Below the pieces are notes generated by a model. That model did no database searches and was not told where the DNA came from. It saw only the letters and a list, made by a program, of their open reading frames with translations. From Bacteroidales bacterium (GTDB lineage: Bacteria > Bacteroidota > Bacteroidia > Bacteroidales > UBA932), in assembly GCA_017631875.1 (NCBI GenBank), contig JAGBSL010000017.1, positions 1 to 49,037 on the forward strand: a stretch of 49,037 nucleotides of DNA, written 5' to 3'. This document shows, in pieces, positions 40,974 through 49,037 of this stretch. Within the stretch, counting starts at the first letter, position 1, and each line of letters opens with the position of its first letter. Position numbers and translations under genes: made by a program.

Positions 40974-42233
40974 ATGAAAGGTACTCATAAGCACTATAAA
41001 TGGGAAGTCCTTGCCCTCCTCTGGATGGCATACCTGCTCAATCAGGCGGACCGTCAGGTGTTCAATACGGTTCTTCCTGCAATCCGTGATACGCTCAACC
41101 TTACGGACACGTCTGTGGGTCTGATTGCGACCATCTTCAATCTTTGCTATGCGTTCATGGTGCCTCTCGGAGGTCTCGCAGGAGACCGTCTCAGCCGCAA
41201 GTGGGTAGTGACTATCGCCATCCTCTTCTGGAGTGTGGCAACAATGTTTACAGGACTCGCGACCGGAGTGCTGATGCTCATCCTCATGCGAAGCGTTGCC
41301 ACAGGCGGCGGTGAGGCTTTCTTCGGACCAGCTAACTATTCGCTTCTGGGACAGTATCACACCGATACAAGAGCTCGCGCGATGTCTATACATCAGACTT
41401 CATATTATGTGGGAGTGATCCTCGCCGGATGGCTTGCCGGATACATCGCTGACAAGCTGGGCTGGCAGTATTCGTTCATCATCTTCGGTGCGGCCGGCAT
41501 TGTCTGGGGCATCGTGATGGCTATTCGCCTTAAGGACAAGAAGGAAACAGATTGCCACGTCGCTGACGCTCCTCGCAATGATGTAGAGAAGCCTGGAATC
41601 TTCGACGGCTTCAAGACAGTGTTCACAACTCCGACAGCTCTTGCGCTTACAATCGGATTCAGCGGATTCATCTTCGTCATCACAGGATACATGACATGGG
41701 TTCCTGCATTCCTTCAGGAGGAGTTTGGTCAGACCCAGGCCGCTGCAGGCTTCAACTCCATGTTCTGGACATATCTGGCTGCATTCGCCGGTGTTCTTCT
41801 GGCTGGAACGCTTTCGGACAAGATTGCAATTCGCGACCGCAAGGTGCGTATGGTGATCCAGGGAATCGGTCTGATTCTCGGTGCCGCATTCCTCTTCTTC
41901 GTAGGAGCGGACATGGCCCTTTGGGGTATCTACCTCTGCTTTGCCGGATGGGGATTCTTCAGGGCATTCTTCGATGCAAACATCTACACAGTATTATATG
42001 ATGTGACACCTTCAAGACTCCATGCCTCATGCTCGAGCGCATTGATCACTACAGGTTTTGCAGTGGGAGCCCTCGCGCCGGTGATTCTGGGAGCCATGAA
42101 GGACAGCATGGGTAGCCTTTCGGCGACATTCCCTGTCCTTGGAGCGGTGTGGATCGTCTGTGGAGTCCTCATGCTCATCATCAGCAGGACCCACTACCAG
42201 AAGGATTACGATAAAATTAATAAAACACTATAA
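40974..42233 (+). CDS. MFS sugar permease
   Basis: 419 residues with about 12 membrane helices. Family motif A appears as GGLAGDRLSRKW after helix 2 (about residues 65-76). The second half begins near residue 215 (FDGFKTVFTTPTALALTIGF). It lies at the head of an operon with a sugar isomerase, a phosphomannose-isomerase-like protein and a ROK kinase, so it probably brings the released monosaccharide or a small oligosaccharide across the inner membrane by proton symport. Its stop codon overlaps the next start (TAATG). Confidence 0.88.
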   Translation: MKGTHKHYKWEVLALLWMAYLLNQADRQVFNTVLPAIRDTLNLTDTSVGLIATIFNLCYAFMVPLGGLAGDRLSRKWVVTIAILFWSVATMFTGLATGVLMLILMRSVATGGGEAFFGPANYSLLGQYHTDTRARAMSIHQTSYYVGVILAGWLAGYIADKLGWQYSFIIFGAAGIVWGIVMAIRLKDKKETDCHVADAPRNDVEKPGIFDGFKTVFTTPTALALTIGFSGFIFVITGYMTWVPAFLQEEFGQTQAAAGFNSMFWTYLAAFAGVLLAGTLSDKIAIRDRKVRMVIQGIGLILGAAFLFFVGADMALWGIYLCFAGWGFFRAFFDANIYTVLYDVTPSRLHASCSSALITTGFAVGALAPVILGAMKDSMGSLSATFPVLGAVWIVCGVLMLIISRTHYQKDYDKINKTL

Positions 42234-43696
42234 TGAAAGCTGAATTGAAAGCAAGGAAGCCTAAGGCAGGTATATTGCTGATAGCTTCACCAAGATTCAA
42301 GAATCTTTCCGGTCCTCAGAGAGGCACTTACGGAGAGAGAAAGGAAAAGGCAGTCAAGGAAATCCTCGCAACGATGGACTTCCTTGACGTTGTGTATCCG
42401 GGAATCACCTATGAAAGGGAAGATGCGCAGAAGGCTATGGACCTTTTCTATGCCGAGAAGGTCGACTTCATCTACGCTGAATTCCTTTCATGGAGCGAGG
42501 ATTTCGCATGGATCCGTTTCCTTCGCGACTGTCCTGAGATTCCGATCATCTTCTGTAATGTTGCAAAGCCGAAGATGACCTTCGAGACCACTCTTGACGA
42601 GGATGATTTCGTCGACTACCTCTGCGCAGGAACCCTCGTCGGTTCGCTTGAGGCATCAGGTAGCGTGAAGAGAGTCCCTCGCAAGAATGTCAAGACCATT
42701 ATGGGCACACGCGAGCAGGTTACAGAGCAGCTCAAGGTCTATGCAAATGCCGCAAGGACCCGCGCTATCCTCCGTCACTCGAATGTAGGTCTGATGGCCA
42801 ACATGAACGAGGCCATGTGGAGCACATACATCGACAACTATGATCTCTTTACCAAGATCGGTCCGGAGATCCACTATCTTCCGTACAGTGACTACGGTAC
42901 GGAGATCGACAACCTTACCGAGGAGGAGGTTAAGGAGTATGCTGACGAGCTTACAGGCAGGTACAGGATGATGGATGATGTCGAGTATGACAAGTTCATC
43001 GGCTGCGTGAAGGCTACCCTCGGTATCAAGAAGCTCGCTCAGAAGAACGACATCGACTGTTATGTTTATAACGATATCGATCAGGCTACATTCCGCACAG
43101 CCGGTTGCCGTGCAGGTTTCTATCCTCAGTGGTTCAACGAGAACGTGAGCGTGCTCGTGCCAGAGGCTGACATCGGAGCTGGTATCATCACATACGTCCT
43201 CAAGCTCATGACAGGAAGGAACGTGAACTTCGTGGAGCCTTTCCATATCGAGGATGAGTTCGGAACATTTGCCGGCGGTCACGCAGGTCCGAACGACCAT
43301 AACGATCCTCAGTGGCAGGAGAACGTGATCATCTCACGTGACGTGCGCTTCGCAAAGACCCACTGGAAATATGCAGGAGCACCGTTCGCATGGTACCGCT
43401 TCAGTCCCGGAATGAAGACCGTTGCCGGTCTTTATGAGGAGGATGGCAAATATAAGCTGATCACCTTCCTTGCAGAGAGCCTTTCTGAGAAGGACACTCC
43501 GCAGAGTGACAAGAAGCATCTTCTTGCAACATACAGCCACACCATCTTCAAGCCTGTAGTGCCTGTGAAGGAACTTTGGGAGCAGGTTCTGCGCATCGGA
43601 GCGACACAGCACTATGCGATCGTAGACGGTGACTGGCGCAAGGAGCTCGAGGACTTTGCCGAAATCATGGGATTCGAGTTCTATAATATAAAGTAG
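42233..43696 (+). CDS. L-fucose/L-arabinose isomerase-fold sugar isomerase
   Basis: 487 residues. The sequence follows the FucI/AraA superfamily plan: an N-terminal Rossmann-like domain (KAGILLIASPRFKNLSGPQR, DFIYAEFLSWSEDFAWIRF), a middle domain (NVGLMANMNEAMWSTYIDNY, FIGCVKATLGIKKLAQKNDI) and a C-terminal domain with FGTFAGGHAGPNDHNDP (about 343-359), where the metal-binding histidine is expected. It probably interconverts an aldose and a ketose before phosphorylation. It is too far from FucI and AraA to name the sugar. Translationally coupled to the permease; the cupin gene follows 29 nt later. Confidence 0.75.
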   Translation: MKAELKARKPKAGILLIASPRFKNLSGPQRGTYGERKEKAVKEILATMDFLDVVYPGITYEREDAQKAMDLFYAEKVDFIYAEFLSWSEDFAWIRFLRDCPEIPIIFCNVAKPKMTFETTLDEDDFVDYLCAGTLVGSLEASGSVKRVPRKNVKTIMGTREQVTEQLKVYANAARTRAILRHSNVGLMANMNEAMWSTYIDNYDLFTKIGPEIHYLPYSDYGTEIDNLTEEEVKEYADELTGRYRMMDDVEYDKFIGCVKATLGIKKLAQKNDIDCYVYNDIDQATFRTAGCRAGFYPQWFNENVSVLVPEADIGAGIITYVLKLMTGRNVNFVEPFHIEDEFGTFAGGHAGPNDHNDPQWQENVIISRDVRFAKTHWKYAGAPFAWYRFSPGMKTVAGLYEEDGKYKLITFLAESLSEKDTPQSDKKHLLATYSHTIFKPVVPVKELWEQVLRIGATQHYAIVDGDWRKELEDFAEIMGFEFYNIK

Positions 43697-43725
43697 TAGT
43701 GTAATATATATAAAGGAATAAGACA

Positions 43726-45597
43726 ATGAGTTTTATGTACAACCCGTTTCCGTTTGATGATCCGAAGCCGATCAACAGACCGAAACTTTCAGAAAAGACA
43801 ATCGATTCGATCGTGACAGGAGGAACTCCTAATGTCGCAAAGAAATTTGTTGCAAACCTCGCAGATAGAATCAAGGCAGAGGGTGTGATCGTCGGAATCG
43901 ACGGATACACAACCGCAAATTGGAATCTCTTCCTTAACCTCCTTGCACGCGAGTGCGTCATCAACGGTTTCGAGTTCGAGGCAGTGGATTCAGTAAAGGC
44001 GGTCCTCAAGCCTGGCAAGGAGATCGATGACATGATCGATCCGCTCCTTATCTGGGACACCAAGATCGACCCGACACTCCTCTTCGGTAAGCTTTATCAT
44101 GGTGGTTACATCGGTCTCTTTGACGATGCTAAGGTAGCTGACTTCAAGGCTGCGGTGCCTGCGATGAAGGCTCCGGGCAAACTTACAGTCGTGGCAGGTT
44201 ACGGCTGTATGATTCCTGAGTTCCGCGACATGTATGACGTGAAGTGCTGGTTCGATATCACTCCGATGAAGACCATGCTCCGTATCAGAGGTGGCGAGTA
44301 CGCAAACCTCGGCAAGGAGCGCCCAGGTATCATCAACCGCATCATCCGCCGTTGCTACTACTGCGACTTCGAGTGCGCGGTACAGCTCAGAAAGGACCTC
44401 TGGAAGAACAATGTCCTGGACTTCTATTTCCTTGACAATGATCCTAAGAAGCTCCAGATGATGCCTTTCGAGTCATTCGCTGACATCTGCTCGGAGCTCG
44501 TGAAGTATCCGTTCCGTGCAAAGCCTTGCTACCTTGAGGGAGTATGGGGCGGTTCATATATGAAGAAATACCGCAATCTCCCTGAGGAGATGAAGAATGC
44601 CGCTTGGGTGTTCGACTTCATCCCTATGGAGGTCAGCGTCCTTGTCGAGGCAGGAAAGGAGATGCTCGACATCAACTACTGCTCATTCGTACACAAGGAG
44701 GGAGTGAACCTCATGGGTGAGAAGGCAGTTGCCAAATACCAGGGATATTTCCCTATCCGTTTCAACTGGGATGACTCTTACCACTCTACCGGTAACATGT
44801 CCATCCAGTGCCACTCAGGCGGAAAGTACAATGTAGAGAACTACAACGAGTTCGGTCGTCAGGACGAGAGCTACTATGTGGTCGTGACAGGTCAGGATGC
44901 GAAGACATACATCGGATTCCGCGATGACGCTGACATCCCTCAGTTCTTCAAGGAGATCGAGGATGCCGACACAAAGAAAATCCCTTGCGACTATGAGAAG
45001 TACGTAAGCTACGAGCCGTCTGTTCCTGGTCTTCAGGTCATGCTTCCTGCCGGAACGATCCACTCGAGCGGTAGAAACCAGGTGATCCTCGAGATCGGTT
45101 CGCTCACTATCGGTTCATATACATATAAGATGTATGACTACCTTCGTCTGGACTTCGACGGCAAGCAGCGTCCTATCCACACCAAGCTTGGCGAGGAGGT
45201 TGTGAATCAGGAGAGAAGATATTCAGCTATCCACGACCCTGAAAACAAGGACTACATCGTGCAGAAGCCTCGTCTCGATGCAGAGGGAGAGGGTTGGAAG
45301 GAGTATATCCTCGGTGAGAACCCACAGATGTACATCTCGCTTCGCCGCCTCGAGTTCGAGAAGATGTGCGAGCAGGATACAAGGAACGAGAAGTTCCACG
45401 TCCTCACTCTTGTTGACGGTGACAGGGCTCGCGTACGCAGCGTAGAGCACCCTGAGCGCTATTACGATATGGACTTCATGGACATCGTGTGCGTTCCTGC
45501 AGATATGGGCAAGTATGTTGTCGAGAACCTCGGCAAGGAGCCTGTCAGCATCCACAAGACAACTCTCCGCGAAGGATTCGAGAATGACGAAAAATAG
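43726..45597 (+). CDS. Class I phosphomannose-isomerase-like cupin with large N-terminal domain
   Basis: 623 residues, about 200 more than normal class I enzymes. The C-terminal half is a cupin: Q361-C-H363, E381 (GRQDES) and H446 (MLPAGTIHSSGRN) can supply the Gln-His-Glu-His metal site of phosphomannose isomerase. The N-terminal about 270 residues (VIVGIDGYTTANWNLFLNLL, DDMIDPLLIWDTKIDPTLLFGKLYHGGY) look like a nucleotide-kinase-type alpha/beta domain without a P-loop; similar long versions exist in gut bacteria. It may isomerise a sugar or sugar phosphate in the pathway started by the gene before it. The ROK kinase gene overlaps its 3' end by 14 nt. Confidence 0.75.
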   Translation: MSFMYNPFPFDDPKPINRPKLSEKTIDSIVTGGTPNVAKKFVANLADRIKAEGVIVGIDGYTTANWNLFLNLLARECVINGFEFEAVDSVKAVLKPGKEIDDMIDPLLIWDTKIDPTLLFGKLYHGGYIGLFDDAKVADFKAAVPAMKAPGKLTVVAGYGCMIPEFRDMYDVKCWFDITPMKTMLRIRGGEYANLGKERPGIINRIIRRCYYCDFECAVQLRKDLWKNNVLDFYFLDNDPKKLQMMPFESFADICSELVKYPFRAKPCYLEGVWGGSYMKKYRNLPEEMKNAAWVFDFIPMEVSVLVEAGKEMLDINYCSFVHKEGVNLMGEKAVAKYQGYFPIRFNWDDSYHSTGNMSIQCHSGGKYNVENYNEFGRQDESYYVVVTGQDAKTYIGFRDDADIPQFFKEIEDADTKKIPCDYEKYVSYEPSVPGLQVMLPAGTIHSSGRNQVILEIGSLTIGSYTYKMYDYLRLDFDGKQRPIHTKLGEEVVNQERRYSAIHDPENKDYIVQKPRLDAEGEGWKEYILGENPQMYISLRRLEFEKMCEQDTRNEKFHVLTLVDGDRARVRSVEHPERYYDMDFMDIVCVPADMGKYVVENLGKEPVSIHKTTLREGFENDEK

Positions 45598-46462
45598 TCG
45601 CATAATTCTTCTTGATGTTGGAGGAACGTTCGTCAAGTCATCCCTTGGCATTGCCTCTCAGGGCGCTGTCGAGGGGACTTTCGACAGCACGCCCATTTCA
45701 TCTGAAGGCACGGCAGAGCAGATTGAGAATTCTTTCCGCGAGGCTGTATCCGGTCAGATGATGAGGGCTGCACAGGCAGGCTTTGATATTGAAGCAGTGT
45801 GTGTCGTCATGCCGGGACCTTTCAACTACAAAGAGGGTATCTTCCTGATGAAGCATAAATTTGCTTCTGTATATGGACGTTCTTTCCGCGACATCTTGGG
45901 TGATGTCATAGGCGCTGGCATACGTCTGGCGTTTGCCCACGATGTAAATGGTGCATTGACTGGAGCCTTGACTCTCCGTCCGGAGCTGAGGAAAGGAGTG
46001 ACAGCGATGTCTACGCTAGGAACCGGACTGGGCTTTTCATATGCCGTGGACGGCATTGTAATGCAGTCAGAGGCCGGTTCTCCAGCAAGGAACCTCTGGA
46101 ACAAGCCTTATGGGACAGGAATACTGGAGGACTATGTGTCCAGACGTGCAATCCTGCGTTTCTATAAGGAACTTGGAGGAATCCTTTCTGAGAGAGAGGA
46201 TGTCAAGGAAATGGCAGACAAGGCGCGTCAGGGAGATGAGAAGGCGCTTGAGGCATTCCGCCGCGCAGGCAGACATTATGTTGCCGGAGCGAAGGACCTG
46301 ATCGATGAACTCGGTGTCAACAACCTTCTTTTCGCAGGTCAGATCGCAAGATCCTTCGACTTGATGGAAGATGAGGTAAGGCAGGGGCTGGGAGAAGATG
46401 TCCATGTGTCGGTAGTGGATGATATTCAGGGCACAGTGCTCGTAGGAATTGCTTCACTGTAG
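45584..46462 (+). CDS. ROK-family sugar kinase (second)
   Basis: 292 residues from the ATG at 45584, which overlaps the end of the cupin gene. The phosphate loop is LLDVGGTFVKSSLG, the catalytic Asp lies in FAHDVNGALTGAL (about residue 117), and TLGTGLGFSYAVDG and NNLLFAGQIARSF follow. The ROK zinc-cysteine motif is missing. Only distantly like the kinase at 24317-25141, so the two probably act on different sugars. It likely phosphorylates the ketose or aldose made by the isomerases in this operon. Confidence 0.85.
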   Translation: MTKNSRIILLDVGGTFVKSSLGIASQGAVEGTFDSTPISSEGTAEQIENSFREAVSGQMMRAAQAGFDIEAVCVVMPGPFNYKEGIFLMKHKFASVYGRSFRDILGDVIGAGIRLAFAHDVNGALTGALTLRPELRKGVTAMSTLGTGLGFSYAVDGIVMQSEAGSPARNLWNKPYGTGILEDYVSRRAILRFYKELGGILSEREDVKEMADKARQGDEKALEAFRRAGRHYVAGAKDLIDELGVNNLLFAGQIARSFDLMEDEVRQGLGEDVHVSVVDDIQGTVLVGIASL

Positions 46463-46500
46463 AAAATTCAAGTAAAAAATATAAACAAACTAACCTTATT

Positions 46501-49037
46501 ATGATGCTAACAGAACGTATGAACGGACTCAGAAGGGTGCTTGCACTCTGCCTGGTGTCCGCTTGCGCGGTGGTTTCGGCCTTTGCGCAGGACAGAAACG
46601 TATCCGGTGTCATCCTGGACGAGACTGATTCGGGAATCGCCGGTGCTTACGTTGTAGTAAAGGGAGAGACAAGAGGTGCCATGACCGATGATCAGGGCCG
46701 CTTCAACATCAGCGTTTCTCCTTCAGATGTGCTCGTCGCATCCTTCCTCGGATATCTGGATGAGGAGGTGAAGGTCGGCGACCAGACAAAGATCACAATC
46801 AAGCTTGTACCGGCTGAGAACGAACTCGAAGGAGTCGTGAAGGTGGCATACGGTACACAGAGAAAGGCATCCGTAATCGGATCCATCAGTACCGTTGACA
46901 TGGGAGTGCTCGCACAGTCGCAGGGTAACCTCTCTACCAGCCTTGCAGGTAAGCTTGCCGGTGTGGTAGCTATCCAGAAGACCGGTGAGCCTGGTGCTTC
47001 CGCTGATTTCTGGATCCGTGGTGTGAGTACCTTCGGTGCCAACTCGACTCCTCTCATCCTCGTGGACGGCGTGGAGCGTAGCATGGATATGGTGGACACA
47101 GAGGATATCGCTTCGCTCTCAATCCTCAAGGATGCGTCAGCTACAGCGCTTTACGGTGTGCGTGGTGCGAACGGTATCGTGCTCATCACGACCCGTCGCG
47201 GTGCCGAGTCCAAGCCACAGCTGAGCGTGAAGGTGGAGACCGGTCTCACTTCTCCTGTAAGACTCCCGGAGATGGCGGGCACAGGCGAGTTCATCGACTT
47301 CCTCAACAACATGTACATCAACAGCGGCCAGGATGCAATCTTCAATGATTTCGCAAAGGAGCAGTATCTTGCTACGGCAATGGGACTTCCAGGTGCTGAT
47401 CCTGACCTCTATCCTTCGGTAGACTGGGTGAATGAGACATTCAAGAACCAGGCTATGACCACCAAGGCAAACATCGGTGTGTCAGGAGGTACAAAGAACG
47501 TACGCTATTATGTCGGCGGTTCATACTATCTTGAGGACGGTATCCTCAACACAGCGGCAAACGACCGTTATGACGCGCAGATGAGCTACCAGAGGTTCAA
47601 CTTCCGTACAAACGTGGACATCAACCTCACCAAGTCTACAGTGCTCGGTATGAACGTGTCTACCCAGTTCACAGTGAAGAACTCTCCGGCTGCAGGTCTT
47701 GACGCCCTTCTTACCCAGACAATGACTATGACCCCTACGGCGATTCCGCTCAAGTACTCTGACGGAACCCTCGCTTCGATCAAGGGAACCCCTAACCCAT
47801 ATAACCTCCTCAACGAGCAGGGTTATTCGAATGCGAGCAGCAACGTGGCGCAGTCTACAGTGTCCCTCACCCAGGACTTCTCTGAATTCGTGACTGAAGG
47901 TCTTACTGCACGTGTTGCATTCTCTTTCGACGCAACCAACAGCAATACCCTTAACCGCAGCATCCTTCCTAAGACTTTCAGAGCGATCGGAAGAGATGAT
48001 GTCGGCAATCTCCAGTATGAGGTTATCGATGACTATGCAGGTTACATCACTCTCGGAACATCACACAGCGGTACACGCTACATCAACTTCGAGGGTTCGG
48101 TAAACTATGAGCGTCAGTTCGCTTATGCACATCGCGTTAGCGCAATGGTCCTCTACAGCATGCGTTCTCTCTCTCACACACACCCAGGTTCGTACATCGC
48201 GGCTTTCCCTTATAAGTCGATGGGTGTAGCAGCACGTGCTACATACTCATATAAGGACCGCTACTTCTTCGAGTTCAACATGGGTTACAACGGATCGGAG
48301 AACTTCGCTCCAGGTCACCGCTTCGGTTTCTTCCCGGCTGTCGCTGTCGGTTACATGATCAGCAACGAGCCATGGTGGGAAGGCGTATCTGACGTGATCA
48401 ACCTCCTCAAGATCAAGGCTTCTTATGGTTCTGTAGGTAACGACCAGATCGGTGGTAGCCGTCGTTTCGCATACAACACAACCATCAACACTTCTGCAAC
48501 AGGTGCAGCTTGGGGTACAATTCCAAACTCATCTGCAACAGGTTACACTACAGTAGGTGGTATCACAACTGCTGAAATGGGTAACTCGGAGGTAGAGTGG
48601 GAGCAGGCTACAAAGAGCAACGTCGGTATCGAGCTCGGTCTCTTCAATGACCTCACCATCCAGGCTGACCTCTTCCGCGACTACCGTGACGGCATCTTCC
48701 TCATGCGTCAGTCGACTCCTTCGGCGATCGGTCTTCAGAAGGACCAGTACGTGAATATCGGAGAGATGCTCAACCGTGGTTTCGATATGTCGGTAGAATA
48801 TGACCACACTTTTGCCAACGGATTCAACGTTTCAGCAAGAGGAAACTTTACATTCAACCGTAACCGCCTCATCTACGATGACCAGCCTACGCCTGTCGAG
48901 GAGTACCTCAGCAACGTAGGATTCGCCTACAACCAGAGAAAGGGTCTGATTTCATGCGGTCTCTTCGAGAGCCAGGAGGATATCGACAACTGGCCTACCC
49001 AGACATTCGGTGACGTTCAGCCGGGAGACATCAAGTA
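46501..49037 (+). CDS. SusC-like TonB-dependent outer-membrane transporter (3' end cut by window)
   Basis: 845 codons present, open at the window end. After a signal peptide (about residues 1-30, ending VVSAFAQ) comes a carboxypeptidase-regulatory-like domain (VSGVILDETDSGIAGAYVVVK, TDDQGRFNISV). The TonB-box/plug region follows (VVKVAYGTQRKASVIGSIS, LSTSLAGKLAGVVAIQ, IRGVSTFGANSTPLILVDGV, LKDASATALYGVRGANGIVL), which carries the SusC signature. The beta-barrel begins near residue 240. It imports oligosaccharides with a SusD partner, which should lie just beyond the window. It starts 38 nt after the ROK gene with no clear promoter, so it is probably part of the MFS operon. Confidence 0.93.
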   Translation, partial: MMLTERMNGLRRVLALCLVSACAVVSAFAQDRNVSGVILDETDSGIAGAYVVVKGETRGAMTDDQGRFNISVSPSDVLVASFLGYLDEEVKVGDQTKITIKLVPAENELEGVVKVAYGTQRKASVIGSISTVDMGVLAQSQGNLSTSLAGKLAGVVAIQKTGEPGASADFWIRGVSTFGANSTPLILVDGVERSMDMVDTEDIASLSILKDASATALYGVRGANGIVLITTRRGAESKPQLSVKVETGLTSPVRLPEMAGTGEFIDFLNNMYINSGQDAIFNDFAKEQYLATAMGLPGADPDLYPSVDWVNETFKNQAMTTKANIGVSGGTKNVRYYVGGSYYLEDGILNTAANDRYDAQMSYQRFNFRTNVDINLTKSTVLGMNVSTQFTVKNSPAAGLDALLTQTMTMTPTAIPLKYSDGTLASIKGTPNPYNLLNEQGYSNASSNVAQSTVSLTQDFSEFVTEGLTARVAFSFDATNSNTLNRSILPKTFRAIGRDDVGNLQYEVIDDYAGYITLGTSHSGTRYINFEGSVNYERQFAYAHRVSAMVLYSMRSLSHTHPGSYIAAFPYKSMGVAARATYSYKDRYFFEFNMGYNGSENFAPGHRFGFFPAVAVGYMISNEPWWEGVSDVINLLKIKASYGSVGNDQIGGSRRFAYNTTINTSATGAAWGTIPNSSATGYTTVGGITTAEMGNSEVEWEQATKSNVGIELGLFNDLTIQADLFRDYRDGIFLMRQSTPSAIGLQKDQYVNIGEMLNRGFDMSVEYDHTFANGFNVSARGNFTFNRNRLIYDDQPTPVEEYLSNVGFAYNQRKGLISCGLFESQEDIDNWPTQTFGDVQPGDIK

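Overview
The window is from a Bacteroidota chromosome, most likely a gut- or rumen-type Bacteroidales. This rests on several SusC/TonB and fimbrillin-type outer-membrane proteins, many lipoprotein signal peptides, promoters with the TAnnTTTG -7 element, almost no Shine-Dalgarno sequences, and RHS toxins of Bacteroidetes type. I cannot fix the genus. I recognise no tRNA, rRNA, CRISPR array or insertion-sequence transposase.

Positions 1-13.3 kb are core housekeeping: succinate dehydrogenase/fumarate reductase flavoprotein and iron-sulfur subunits, HflX and a TonB-type protein on the minus strand, ybeY-mnmG, ruvA, sufS-sufE-DUF59, folK, glycyl-tRNA synthetase and a small exported protein. Three parS-like 16-mers (one perfect TGTTCCACGTGGAACA and two single-mismatch versions) lie within 2.2 kb around mnmG, ruvA and sufS. 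This suggests a chromosomal centromere and an origin-proximal location. The perfect copy is the core of a 54-bp perfect palindrome between the convergent mnmG and ruvA genes.

Positions 13.3-19.3 kb hold a rearranged RHS polymorphic-toxin locus on the minus strand. It has an RHS core whose 5' end has collapsed (signal peptide followed by frameshifts), a first C-terminal toxin with a coupled immunity-type gene, and a small exported protein. A displaced RHS tail with a JAB-like C-terminal domain follows, with its own coupled lipoprotein. The last piece is an internally deleted copy of the small exported protein. The module is therefore present twice in tandem.

Positions 19.4-49 kb form a glycan-utilisation region centred on N-acetyl/amino sugars. 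Enzymes are a GH89 alpha-N-acetylglucosaminidase, a GH20 beta-hexosaminidase, a GH2 enzyme with the acid/nucleophile pattern of exo-beta-glucosaminidases, a NAGPA-type phosphodiester glycosidase, and DUF6259 and DUF4855 lipoproteins. Surface proteins are a fimbrillin/CBM-like lipoprotein, a collagen-repeat lipoprotein and a SusC-like porin cut by the window end. Cytoplasmic steps are an MFS permease, a sugar isomerase, a phosphomannose-isomerase-like cupin, two ROK kinases, a D-lactate-dehydrogenase-type FAD/Fe-S protein and a degenerate ThiL homologue.

The most striking feature of this region is a tandem decamer, about YACACCACAS repeated twice with a 10-bp period. It occurs at five promoters: the divergent ROK/GH89 pair, the collagen-repeat lipoprotein, GH20-gntR, the D-lactate-dehydrogenase-type gene (next to the NAGPA operon), and the MFS operon that runs into susC. 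One site controls the operon encoding a GntR-type repressor with a sugar-binding sensor domain. I infer that this protein binds the repeats and controls the region, including its own gene.
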